Shown here piece after piece: positions 21,713-28,725 of a stretch of DNA of 28,725 bases. Under the pieces are notes generated by a model. It ran no database searches, was not told the DNA's origin, and was given only the letters and a program-made list of their open reading frames with translations. Numbering within the stretch: the stretch's first letter is position 1; every line of letters starts with the position of its first letter. The position numbers were made by a program, and so were the translations under genes. The stretch spans positions 1 to 28,725 of the forward strand of contig WGSR01000002.1 of the NCBI GenBank assembly GCA_014871545.1, read 5' to 3'. This DNA is from Collinsella sp. GTDB taxonomy: Bacteria; Actinomycetota; Coriobacteriia; Coriobacteriales; Coriobacteriaceae.

Positions 21713-24622
21713 CTAGTGATAATCGTTTGCGAAGGAACCGTAGAAGAGCGCCTTACAGTCGACATCGCTGTAGGCCATAACGGCATCCTGGACCTCGGGG
21801 CGCAGGAGGTTGAGCACCTTGTACACGCCCTCGCCCATATCACCGACGAAGAGTACCTGCTTGAACACGTCGGGATAATCGCGCAAGTAGGTTACATAGC
21901 CTCTGAGCTTTGCCAGCGTGTCACCGAGGAACTCGCCATGCGGGTCGACGATGGACGGTCTGATGACACCCTCAGCATCCTTCACGAAGAAGAGGAAGTC
22001 TGGATGCAGGGCCTTGCGTCCCACCGAAGACATGTACGGGATCGAAAACGCCTTGGCAGACATGCTGCCCGACGGATTGCGATAGAAGGCAACTGTGCGA
22101 TTCTTTGCCAATTCGTTCCTAACGATATAGTCTTCCGCCGGGTTCAGGTCGAGCGGGCAGAGGCCGTCCTCTTTCTGCACGATATGGCACGGATACTTAG
22201 CGAAGTCGTCCGACGTGCTGGTAGACGTGGGCCACTCTATCTTTGTGAGACGCTTGCCCTCGGTTTCACGGGCCAGCTCGTCGTAGCGTTGCTTTGCCAC
22301 GTCGTTAAGGTAGTCATAATCGCCAGATCCATCGACCTTATCGAAGTATCCCTTTCGGCATTGAGCCGCCCAGCCCTCGAGCGCATCAACGATGGCCTGC
22401 GTGCGAACCGCTGCGGCAAGGCGCAGGTCGCACTCGGGCCGCCCAAGCTCCTTGAAGTTGGCGCGACGATACTCATTCGCAAACTCCTTAGTGAAATGCA
22501 TGTCGGCGTCGCGAGCGGCCTTTCTGAGACCCTCGGCGTCCGTGCGGGCCTCCTCCTGCTCCTGGTCCTCGGTCTCATTGAGCTTGTCGAGCGTGATCTT
22601 GACGGTGTCGGCAACCTCTACGTCGTGTTTGGTTTCGCGGTACTCGTCCTCGTTAGCAACGATGTATCCCTTGAGCTTCTGGACGAACTGTTTTTTCACG
22701 TCGGCTGCGGCATTGACATCGAGGCCAGTCTCGACAAGCAGAGTCGCCGTCTTAACCAGGCTCTGGAATTCGTTTCTAGCCTTCTTCGGAATGCGCTGGA
22801 CGGGGATGGAGTCGAAGGCTGTGCGGATGCCCTGCCACTCCTGGTGCGTGAAAGACTGCTCGCGCTTGGTGGGCGGCTTGGGCTTTGCCATGGGCACGGG
22901 TTTTACGACCGAGACGGGCTGGGTCGGCTCGGTCTGCGTGGAACTTGGCTCAGGGGTCGCAGGTTGCTCCGGGGCAGGCGCTACAACGTAGTTGCCCGTT
23001 GCGGGCTGAGGCGTCAGCTCCGCTTCTGGCGCCGGTACGTCGACGGGCCTGACCGCCGAGGCAAGCGAGGGCTGCGTTCCCTGCATGTCCAACGGCTCCT
23101 GAATCGCGATGCCGGCAAGCGGCGCCTGGTAGCCGGGTTGTGCCTGCCGCGTCGCCTCGATGGCCTTCTCGTTCTCCTTGTACGCCTTGAGCTCCTGTTG
23201 GTAGTCGGCTTCGGACTTGGGCACAGCCGCCGTGATGGTCACGGGGTTGAGCACGATGCTCTGCCTGCCGATAGAGCTCTCGCCCATATCGTCCTTGCGC
23301 CCCATGAGGTAGTCGACCACGTCCTGCGTGCTCTCCGGGTTGAACTGAGGCAGGTAACATGCGACGGAGTTCAAAAGGTCATCGGACTCGATGCGCCGCG
23401 CAAGCGGGGTGCGCACCATGCGACCCACGAGTTGCGCGATATAGGTCGAGTCCGAGCGTCTGCGTTGCGAGAAGATGACCTCCGCTCGCGGGCAGTCCCA
23501 TCCGTTTGAAACGGCCTCCTTGGCGAAGAGCACGCGGATACGTGAGGTATCCTGCACGAACTCGGGCTCGACATAGGGAATGAGGTATTTTCCCGCCGCG
23601 ATGTCTCTATGCTCACCGAAGACGTTTGCGAACGACATCGCCTCGGAAAGGCCGGGGACCAGGCCCATGATCTGGTCGCACATCTCAGTCAAAGCCGAGT
23701 TGCTTACGTTGTCCGCGGCCTGGACGAGCAGCAGCGGGTTGACGGGGCTCTCGCCCTCACGGGCGCAGTACTCGCCCCACTCGCAGCAGGCCAGGGCATA
23801 GCGCTCGCACGCCATGGTGAGGTACTGATGCTCGACTGGATCGTCCTTCTCGGGCACGCGCAGCTCGATAATGTCCTTGAGCAGGCCTGACTCCTGAACC
23901 TCGCGCGGAGTCACAGCGACCTTCGGCATTCGCACGCGGTCGGCACGCTGGTCCATAGCAGCCTCGAACCTCTGCGGTGTAGCAGAAACCCCGACGACGA
24001 TGGGCATCGCTGCACGGCCGTCCAGGCCATCAATGAGATTGGCATAGATCGTTGCCGTGCCGCGCTCGCTCGAGGCATTGGCGCCCAGGCCGCGGTGTGC
24101 CTCGTCGATGAACAAGTAGAGGTTGCGCTCGGGGTCCCTGATGGTGCAGTCAAGGATGTCCCAGAACACGCGCCCAGAATTTACCTCGCCGCCCTTGGTG
24201 AGCAGACCATTTTTGCTGAGCAGGTCCTTGCTGAGGAAATAGACGTGGCGCGGCTCGAGAATCTCGTGCGCGGCTCCGAAGTCGTTGGTAATCGTGACCA
24301 GATGGCGCTTGTCGAGAACGCTGTCTGCGAGCTTGTCCGACACATTGGAGAAGCGCACGCCCGTCTGCTCGTTCAGGCTCGGAGAATCCGAGAGCCAAAG
24401 GACCACGGCGTTCTCGTCGGGTACGAGGCCCAGATCGTCGTCTCCGAAGAAGAGCGCTTCGATGGCCGCCGCGCACATGACCGTCTTTCCCGAGCCCGTT
24501 GGGGACGCGAGGCACACCGAGGATAGCTCGCCATCCCGCTCATAGCGTCGGCGCATCGACTGCAGCTTGTTTGCCAGGGCCATGACTGCCCCAGCTTGGA
24601 AATCCTTAAGTTCGACTCTCAT
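21713..24622 (-). CDS. res: Type III-like restriction subunit (Res), DEAD/DEAH helicase-nuclease
   Basis: 969 aa. Superfamily 2 helicase motifs are complete: Walker A ASPTGSGKT (39-47), DEAH box (173-176), SAT (213-215) and motif VI QLVGRMVRTP (397-406). A Pro/Gln/Thr-rich linker (about 495-590) separates the helicase from a helical region and a C-terminal nuclease-like domain. There, LHPDFLFFV (872-880) and SIVDPHGEFLGD (890-901) follow the D...D-x-x pattern of the PD-(D/E)xK fold, but the usual Lys is replaced by His. Together with Mod it would translocate on and cut unmodified DNA. The gene starts 2 bases after the mod stop. The overall match is strong; the cleavage chemistry is less sure. 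Confidence 0.88.
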   Translation of the reverse strand: MRVELKDFQAGAVMALANKLQSMRRRYERDGELSSVCLASPTGSGKTVMCAAAIEALFFGDDDLGLVPDENAVVLWLSDSPSLNEQTGVRFSNVSDKLADSVLDKRHLVTITNDFGAAHEILEPRHVYFLSKDLLSKNGLLTKGGEVNSGRVFWDILDCTIRDPERNLYLFIDEAHRGLGANASSERGTATIYANLIDGLDGRAAMPIVVGVSATPQRFEAAMDQRADRVRMPKVAVTPREVQESGLLKDIIELRVPEKDDPVEHQYLTMACERYALACCEWGEYCAREGESPVNPLLLVQAADNVSNSALTEMCDQIMGLVPGLSEAMSFANVFGEHRDIAAGKYLIPYVEPEFVQDTSRIRVLFAKEAVSNGWDCPRAEVIFSQRRRSDSTYIAQLVGRMVRTPLARRIESDDLLNSVACYLPQFNPESTQDVVDYLMGRKDDMGESSIGRQSIVLNPVTITAAVPKSEADYQQELKAYKENEKAIEATRQAQPGYQAPLAGIAIQEPLDMQGTQPSLASAVRPVDVPAPEAELTPQPATGNYVVAPAPEQPATPEPSSTQTEPTQPVSVVKPVPMAKPKPPTKREQSFTHQEWQGIRTAFDSIPVQRIPKKARNEFQSLVKTATLLVETGLDVNAAADVKKQFVQKLKGYIVANEDEYRETKHDVEVADTVKITLDKLNETEDQEQEEARTDAEGLRKAARDADMHFTKEFANEYRRANFKELGRPECDLRLAAAVRTQAIVDALEGWAAQCRKGYFDKVDGSGDYDYLNDVAKQRYDELARETEGKRLTKIEWPTSTSTSDDFAKYPCHIVQKEDGLCPLDLNPAEDYIVRNELAKNRTVAFYRNPSGSMSAKAFSIPYMSSVGRKALHPDFLFFVKDAEGVIRPSIVDPHGEFLGDTLAKLRGYVTYLRDYPDVFKQVLFVGDMGEGVYKVLNLLRPEVQDAVMAYSDVDCKALFYGSFANDYH

Positions 24623-24624
24623 GT

Positions 24625-26571
24625 TTACCTCACCGCATCCTCGGCGGCAATCTTGAACGATTGCAGGTAGTTCTCGTATAGACGGACCACGTCAAGCCCG
24701 GGGAGCTGGGCCTTGACCCCGGCGAAGCGCGCCGTGTCGTCGGTGATCACAAACGCACAGGCAACCTCGGGGCTCCCCTTAAGCGCCTTGACGAAATCGC
24801 CGACGGCGGCGAAATCGAAAAGCACAGCATAGGCGTCGGAGATGGCGTAGCCCGGCTCCTCATGCTCGATGACGCGTCCGCGGGCGCCGGCGCGCAGCCA
24901 CAGCAAGGGCGCGATTTCCTCGAAGGCAACGCCCAGCTCGACGGCGTCGGGATCCTCATAGGTGAGGTCGAAGAAGACTGCATTCTCCTCGAACCCGTCG
25001 GCCATGGGGAACTCGTCGGTGAACTTGTAGTCGCCCTTGATGGGGTCACCCTCGGGCGTCTTGCCCGTGATGGCCGCCGTGACGCGCGGCTTGGTAATGT
25101 ACTGGCAGATGCCCAGCGCCTCCCAATCGGGATCGCCCTGACGGAGCCCACGCTTGGTGAGCTTCTTTGCCTCGTCCTCGGAGACCTCGTTGTTCGTGAT
25201 GCTGATGGAGCGCCTGTGCCCGCCGTCTTGGTGGTTCAGGCGCATGACGGCGTGCGCCGTGGTGCCCGACCCAGAAAAGAAGTCGACTACAAGGGCATTG
25301 GGCTTGTTGGCGATAACAGAGGCGATTGAGAACTCGGTCGCATAAAGGGACTTTGGAAATGTGAAGCGCCTATCGCCGATGAATTTTTTGATATACCGGC
25401 TCCCGTACTCACCGGCAGAGAACTGCGTGCCGCTCCAAACGGTTGTTGGAATGGCAGAGCGCTCTCCCTGTTCTTCAAGAAGCAGGGACCCATCCTCAGC
25501 CTTTCCGATGAGTTTGATTTCTCCTTTTTTGAGACGCTCCTCTTGGGAATCTCCAAGATAAAGAAGGGAGTACCGATCGCTCTTTTTGTTGTACTCACCT
25601 ACTTTTGCGCATCCGCGATCAAGTTTGGCCTGCAGAGCATTCTGGGAAATCCTCCAAGTCGCCTCTCGGCCATCGGTCCTAATGGGCCAAACTGCCCTGA
25701 GACCCGATTTTGTCGGCGCCTTTGTCCAGTCTTGTTCAAGGGGGAGGGAAGCACCGAGCTCTTTGATGGTCGCGGTCTTCTCATCGATATAGATGGGATA
25801 AAAGAGGTTCGGCCTTGCGGTGCGAGCAGCATTGGGACCGCCCCTCAGCAGCCACTCCCAACGTACTTTACGTTGGGAGCGGCTGCTCGACACGTCATCA
25901 GCCACTTTTTCCTCAAGTTCTCCGAACTCAACGGAATAGAGCTTGCGGTCCACTTGGCATGGCGCCGCGGTGCCAAAAAAGCAGAAGATGGCGTACTCGT
26001 CGGCTCTCTTGAACTGGTTGCCGCGAGCGACACCGTTCTTGTTTATGGTAATTGAAATCGTCTGGATACCGGTTGCGTTTGGAAAAACACTCTCCAAAAG
26101 AAGCTCAAGCCTTGCGTGCTCTTTCTCATCAATTGTCACGATGAGCACGGAATCGTTGGGGTTGAGCAGCTGCTTGGCGAGTTTGAGGCGTCGCTCCATG
26201 AAGGCCAGCCACTTGGAATGACGATAGGCGTCGGAGCCGTCGACGTAATCGTTGTTGTATTTCCAGTCGCGGGCGCCAGTGTTATACGGGGGGTCAATAT
26301 ATATGCAATCGGCCTTGCCTGCATAGGCAAAGGCCAAAGTTTCAAGGGCATGGTAGTTCTCGCCATTGATGACCACCTGACAGGGCTTGTCGCCGCCACG
26401 CTCGACGCGTCCTGTCTCCTTTAAGCCGGTATAAATCGGCTGATCGTATTCTGCAACCGCCACGACATCATCTGTGGCAGCAGAACAAGGCTCGCGGTCG
26501 TTTTCGTCATATGAGAGCGATTGATATGGCTCTAGATCAGCCCCCCCCCCCGCAGGGTTTTCACCAACCAT
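24625..26571 (-). CDS. mod: Type III-like DNA adenine methyltransferase (Mod), catalytic part
   Basis: 648 aa as an independent frame starting at ATG 26571. Motif order is that of beta-class enzymes: catalytic IDPPYNTG (92-99) first, then the SAM-binding motif DFFSGSGTT (430-438). A long variable middle region (about 170-400) is the likely target-recognition domain. ATG 26571 has no good ribosome site, and the first residues are read through an 11-base G run. The natural start is therefore likely that of the upstream 91-residue frame, joined here after slippage in the run. With 12 or 9 G the fused protein would be 727 or 726 aa. It methylates adenine at its target and provides sequence recognition for Res. 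Confidence 0.88.
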   Translation of the reverse strand: MVGENPAGGGADLEPYQSLSYDENDREPCSAATDDVVAVAEYDQPIYTGLKETGRVERGGDKPCQVVINGENYHALETLAFAYAGKADCIYIDPPYNTGARDWKYNNDYVDGSDAYRHSKWLAFMERRLKLAKQLLNPNDSVLIVTIDEKEHARLELLLESVFPNATGIQTISITINKNGVARGNQFKRADEYAIFCFFGTAAPCQVDRKLYSVEFGELEEKVADDVSSSRSQRKVRWEWLLRGGPNAARTARPNLFYPIYIDEKTATIKELGASLPLEQDWTKAPTKSGLRAVWPIRTDGREATWRISQNALQAKLDRGCAKVGEYNKKSDRYSLLYLGDSQEERLKKGEIKLIGKAEDGSLLLEEQGERSAIPTTVWSGTQFSAGEYGSRYIKKFIGDRRFTFPKSLYATEFSIASVIANKPNALVVDFFSGSGTTAHAVMRLNHQDGGHRRSISITNNEVSEDEAKKLTKRGLRQGDPDWEALGICQYITKPRVTAAITGKTPEGDPIKGDYKFTDEFPMADGFEENAVFFDLTYEDPDAVELGVAFEEIAPLLWLRAGARGRVIEHEEPGYAISDAYAVLFDFAAVGDFVKALKGSPEVACAFVITDDTARFAGVKAQLPGLDVVRLYENYLQSFKIAAEDAVR

Positions 26572-26807
26572 AGCAGCTGGGAGCTAGAATCCTCTTTTTT
26601 TCCGCGCTCAGGGAGAACCTGTACGACATCACCCGCCATTATGGGCTTGCCATAAAGGCGCAGCCGTTCCGGACGGTTGTGCTCAAAGACCAGGCCGAAC
26701 TGACGCTGAGCCGCGAAGGCTCGGATGTCGGCCGCGAGTTGGCGATCGCCCAACTTGACGGCACGATCTACCAGACTTTGGACGACGGCTTGCGCTGTTT
26801 GGGACAT
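26532..26807 (-). CDS. mod: N-terminal part of Mod, out of frame with the catalytic part
   Basis: 91 aa from ATG 26807, with AGGAGG 7 bases upstream, one of the best ribosome sites here. The sequence (LVDRAVKLGDRQLAADIRAFAAQRQFGLVFEHNRPERLRLYGKPI...GDVVQVLPERG) resembles the N-terminal part of type III-type Mod proteins. It ends at a TAG just after the G run. In the present 11-G state the product would be truncated. Adding one G or removing two would continue it into the catalytic frame without a break. Confidence 0.8.
   Translation of the reverse strand: MSQTAQAVVQSLVDRAVKLGDRQLAADIRAFAAQRQFGLVFEHNRPERLRLYGKPIMAGDVVQVLPERGKKEDSSSQLLWLVKTLRGGGLI
26541..26551 (-). repeat. Run of 11 C (11 G on the coding strand) in mod: probable phase-variation tract
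   Basis: The 11-base homopolymer lies exactly where the frames of the N-terminal and catalytic parts of mod overlap. The frame is joined when the run length is a multiple of three (9 or 12). Slipped-strand change at such runs is an established switch, for example in Helicobacter modH. The exact length in one assembly may be a consensus or an error. Confidence 0.85.
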
Positions 26808-26974
26808 CACTTGTCCTCCTTGCACTTCTCGTCGATCCACTCGCGCAGAACTTTGGCAACGGTCTTATCTTGACGCGCTGCGTACGACTTAAGAGCCCGC
26901 TTGTCCTCGCGGGTTATCGAGAGCGTGAACTTGTCCAGCTCCTTCGCGCTCTCCTTGAGTTGTGCTTCGGGCAT
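26807..26974 (-). CDS. Small ribbon-helix-helix protein heading the R-M operon
   Basis: 55 aa, starting at ATG 26974 with GGAGG 5 bases upstream. The sequence KFTLSITREDKRALKSYAARQDKTVAKVLREWIDE (about 15-49) has the strand-helix-helix pattern of CopG/Arc-type repressors. Its stop shares a base with the mod start (TGATG), so translation is coupled. A 28-bp perfect palindrome lies 31 bases upstream over the presumed promoter. The likely role is repression of its own operon, which would help when the element enters a new, unmodified host. Confidence 0.75.
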   Translation of the reverse strand: MPEAQLKESAKELDKFTLSITREDKRALKSYAARQDKTVAKVLREWIDEKCKEDK

Positions 26975-27003
26975 ACGGGCCTCCTTTGTTCAGTTGTATT
27001 GAT

Positions 27004-27032
27004 TTTATACGTAATTACGTAATTACGTATAA
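27004..27032 (-). promoter_or_regulatory. 28-bp perfect palindrome overlapping the R-M operon promoter
   Basis: Bases 27005-27032 equal their own reverse complement. The arrangement is three TACGTA units spaced by AT, ending in TTATAC / GTATAA. On the minus strand TATAAA (27009-27004) is a good -10 box at its edge, and TTATAC of the other end is 17 bases before it in the -35 place (a weak match). It is the obvious operator for the ribbon-helix-helix protein. Confidence 0.7.
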
Positions 27033-27407
27033 GAAACAGCAAGGAGGCATCCGCTGCTAGGCGTTGACCTATTTGAGAGGCGCTTTTTTGCCTAAAAGGT
27101 TGAGCGTTGACGGAATAATCCAAAACACAAGCTAAAAGGTCTTTTTTAGACCCCATGAGTACGCGATATTCGACCCTCAAAAGGTCGTGAGTACAATCTG
27201 AGTACCAAGTCACGCGGCCTTTCGCCAACGACAACGATTGGCTGGTCAGCATCAATTCGCTAAAAATTGATAGAGCGGTTTGACGAATTGGAATTGAGCC
27301 GAAATCGTACCAGCAAACAATCATGCCAGCTAAACAGCTTAAGAGGTGCATCGGTCGGCTTGTAGGTGCCACGTAGACGGGAGTGGACAGCAGCCCATAG
27401 CAGACAA
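27033..27407. other. AT-rich right end of the element with TGAGTAC repeats; no gene
   Basis: No supported gene. TGAGTAC occurs three times in the same orientation (27156-27162, 27188-27194, 27199-27205), and GCGTTGAC twice (27061 and 27103). Small stems, such as AGGC/GCCT around a T-run near 27078-27093 and GGTCT/AGACC near 27138-27152, are present. Direct repeats about 260 bases inside the attachment site may be integrase arm sites; this is inference. Confidence 0.4.
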
Positions 27408-27443
27408 ATAAAAAACGAGGGAGGCCGTTTTCGACCTCCCTCG
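27408..27443 (-). terminator. Element-supplied terminator for guaA
   Basis: CGAGGGAGG (27416-27424) pairs perfectly with CCTCCCTCG (27435-27443). On the minus strand the stem is followed by TTTTTTATT. It ends 14 bases past the guaA stop and lies inside the element, so it replaces the original terminator now at 8671-8704. Confidence 0.9.
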
Positions 27444-27457
27444 CAAAGGGCTATTTA

Positions 27458-28725
27458 CTATTCCCACTCGATGGTCGCGGGCGGCTTGGACGTGATGTCG
27501 TAGCACACGCGGTTGGCGCCGGTGACCTCGGCAACGATGCGGCCGGAGATGCGGGCCAGCACGTCGTAGGGTAGCTTGGCCCAGTCGGCGGTCATGGCAT
27601 CGCTGGACTCGACGGCACGCAGGATGATCGGGCGCTGATAGGTGCGCTCGTCGCCCATAACGCCAACGGACTTGATGTCGGGCAGAACCGCGAAATACTG
27701 CCAGCAGCTGTGCTCGGAGTTGCGCTCGCCGGTCTGCTCAAATAGACGCTGGTTGTAGGCGTCGAGCTCCTCGCGTACGATAGCGTCGGCGTTCTTGAGG
27801 ATCTCGAGCTTCTCCTTATCGACCGCACCGATGATGCGGATAGCAAGACCCGGGCCCGGGAAAGGCTGGCGGAACACGATATGACCCGGCAGGCCAAGCG
27901 CCAGACCAAGTGCGCGGACCTCATCCTTAAAGAAGTGGTCGAGCGGCTCAATGAGGTCGAAGTGCACGCCCTCGGGGAACGGGATCAGGTTATGGTGGCT
28001 CTTGATGGTGGCCGTCTTGCCGCCCGTCTTGCGAGCGCCGGACTCGATGATGTCGGGGTAGATGGTGCCCTGAGCCAGGTACTTGACCGGCTTGCCATCG
28101 GTCTCGAGCTGCTGCGCCACGGCGAAGAACTCTTTCCAGAACTGCGTACCGATGATGCGGCGCTTCTCTTCGGGCTCGGTCACGCCGGCCAGAAGCTCGG
28201 CATAACGGTCCTCGGCATGGACGTGGATAAAGTCGACGTCAAACTGCTTGGTGAAGACCTCCTCCACCTGCTCGGGCTCGCCCTTGCGCAGCAGGCCGTG
28301 GTTGATGAACACGCAGGTCATCTGCTTGCCCACGGCGCGGGCGCCAAGAGCTGCCACGACGGAGGAGTCGACGCCACCGGACAAGGCCAGAATCACGCGG
28401 TCGTCGCCGACCTTCTCGCGGAACTCGGCCGTCATGGTCTCGACCAGGTTGTCCATGCTCCAGTTGGGCTCCAGGCCACAGATCTCAAACAGGAAGTTGC
28501 TCAGCAGCTGCTGACCGTACTCGGAATGCTTGACCTCGGGGTGGAACTGCGTGGTGAAAATCTTGCGCTCGACGCACTCCATGGCGGCAACCGGGCACAC
28601 GTCGGTGCTGGCGGTAACGGTAAAGCCCTCGGGCACCTCGGAAACGGCGTCGCGATGGCTCATCCACACAGTCTGCTCCATGGGCGTGGAGTTAAAGAGC
28701 TTGGCGCCGGCCGTGCGCGTGATGG
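27458..28725 (-). CDS. guaA: GMP synthase (glutamine-hydrolysing), 5' end off window
   Basis: The frame stays open to the right edge (...RTAGAKLFNSTPMEQTVWMSHRD), so about 420 C-terminal residues are present. Visible are the end of the class I glutamine amidotransferase domain with QFHPEVKHSEYG (the catalytic His and Glu), the ATP-pyrophosphatase P-loop LSGGVDSSV, and the C-terminal dimerisation domain ending KPPATIEWE. The enzyme converts XMP to GMP in purine synthesis. Its last codons are the integration site of the element. The stop here is TAG, whereas the displaced end at the left site uses TAA, as expected for a rebuilt 3' end. Confidence 0.97.
   Translation of the reverse strand, partial: ITRTAGAKLFNSTPMEQTVWMSHRDAVSEVPEGFTVTASTDVCPVAAMECVERKIFTTQFHPEVKHSEYGQQLLSNFLFEICGLEPNWSMDNLVETMTAEFREKVGDDRVILALSGGVDSSVVAALGARAVGKQMTCVFINHGLLRKGEPEQVEEVFTKQFDVDFIHVHAEDRYAELLAGVTEPEEKRRIIGTQFWKEFFAVAQQLETDGKPVKYLAQGTIYPDIIESGARKTGGKTATIKSHHNLIPFPEGVHFDLIEPLDHFFKDEVRALGLALGLPGHIVFRQPFPGPGLAIRIIGAVDKEKLEILKNADAIVREELDAYNQRLFEQTGERNSEHSCWQYFAVLPDIKSVGVMGDERTYQRPIILRAVESSDAMTADWAKLPYDVLARISGRIVAEVTGANRVCYDITSKPPATIEWE
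27462..27472. repeat. Right attachment site in guaA
   Basis: TCCCACTCGAT is identical to 8727-8737 and encodes the I-E-W-E end of GMP synthase on the minus strand. Left of it is element DNA (stop codon and terminator); right of it is the guaA body. Confidence 0.85.

Larger units (their letters stand above)
8727..27472. mobile_element. Integrative mobilizable element inserted in the 3' end of guaA
   Basis: About 18.7 kb is bounded by an 11-bp direct repeat covering the IEWE-end of guaA. A tyrosine integrase and an excisionase-like gene lie near the left end. Mobilization genes (relaxosome protein, relaxase, coupling protein) are present, but no VirB4, VirB6 or other pore component is visible, so transfer would need a helper. 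Cargo comprises a lipoprotein/surface protein pair and a type III-like restriction-modification operon. Insertion at the 3' end of guaA is a known habit of several genomic islands and conjugative elements. guaA stays intact because the element supplies the last codons and a new terminator. Confidence 0.85.

Noticed and set aside
21677..23509. Plus-strand 610-codon frame opposite res
   Set aside because: It is antisense to the helicase-nuclease gene, whose motifs are complete, and has no ribosome site or recognisable domain.
26541..26551. The C run as a simple sequencing error in an otherwise continuous mod gene
   Set aside because: It cannot be excluded from one sequence, but a run this long at the exact frame junction is mutable in any case, so it is kept as a finding with the caveat stated.
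1..28725. CRISPR arrays, tRNA or rRNA genes, and insertion sequences
   Set aside because: No regularly spaced repeat array, no cloverleaf or rRNA sequence and no transposase with terminal repeats was recognised by reading; a dedicated scan was not possible here.

Overview
The window is high-GC, strongly GC3-biased DNA. It reads as a gut actinobacterium of the Coriobacteriia, with a Collinsella-like relative most likely. This rests on codon use, a mannose-family PTS with a LevR-like regulator, a GH172 enzyme, and an integrated element at guaA. The assignment is inference; no rRNA or tRNA gene is present to confirm it.

Left chromosomal part (1-8726). A truncated SAM-methyltransferase (+) meets, tail to tail at a shared hairpin, a minus-strand sugar locus. 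In transcription order this is a LevR-like regulator, then PTS subunits IIB, IIC, IID and IIA, then a GH172 (DUF2961) glycosidase and a ROK sugar kinase. A plausible scheme is uptake and phosphorylation of a small fructo- or arabino-furanosyl sugar, intracellular splitting by GH172, and phosphorylation of the released free sugar by the ROK kinase. The regulator keeps its PTS-phosphorylation domains. It appears to have lost the GAFTGA loop and Walker B acid of sigma-54 activators, so it probably acts with the housekeeping sigma factor. Between it and the element lie decayed gene remnants, including a piece of an MTA/SAH nucleosidase, and an orphaned guaA terminator.

Integrated element (8727-27472, about 18.7 kb). 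It is bounded by an 11-bp direct repeat that encodes the last codons of guaA on both sides. Left to right it carries a regulator built of two copies of one HTH-containing unit, an excisionase-like protein, a tyrosine integrase, a relaxosome-like ribbon-helix-helix protein, a VirE-type replication ATPase followed by an iteron-like inverted-repeat region, two small accessory proteins, a MobP-type relaxase and a VirD4-like coupling protein. No VirB4 or other mating-pore gene is visible, so this is best called an integrative mobilizable element. A cargo block follows: a small XRE repressor, a Tat-type lipoprotein, a repeat-rich surface protein, a very hairpin-rich spacer, and a small operon with DUF2958.

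Restriction-modification operon (21713-26974, inside the element). A ribbon-helix-helix protein overlaps the mod gene, and res follows. A 28-bp perfect palindrome covers the presumed promoter. The mod reading frame is interrupted by a run of 11 G (C on the + strand). One added or two removed G would fuse the 91-residue N-terminal part to the catalytic part. This looks like a phase-variable type III-like system carried on a mobile element, and it is the most striking feature of the window.

Right edge (27458-28725). The 3' part of guaA runs off the window. Its last codons are rebuilt by the element, which also supplies a replacement terminator.
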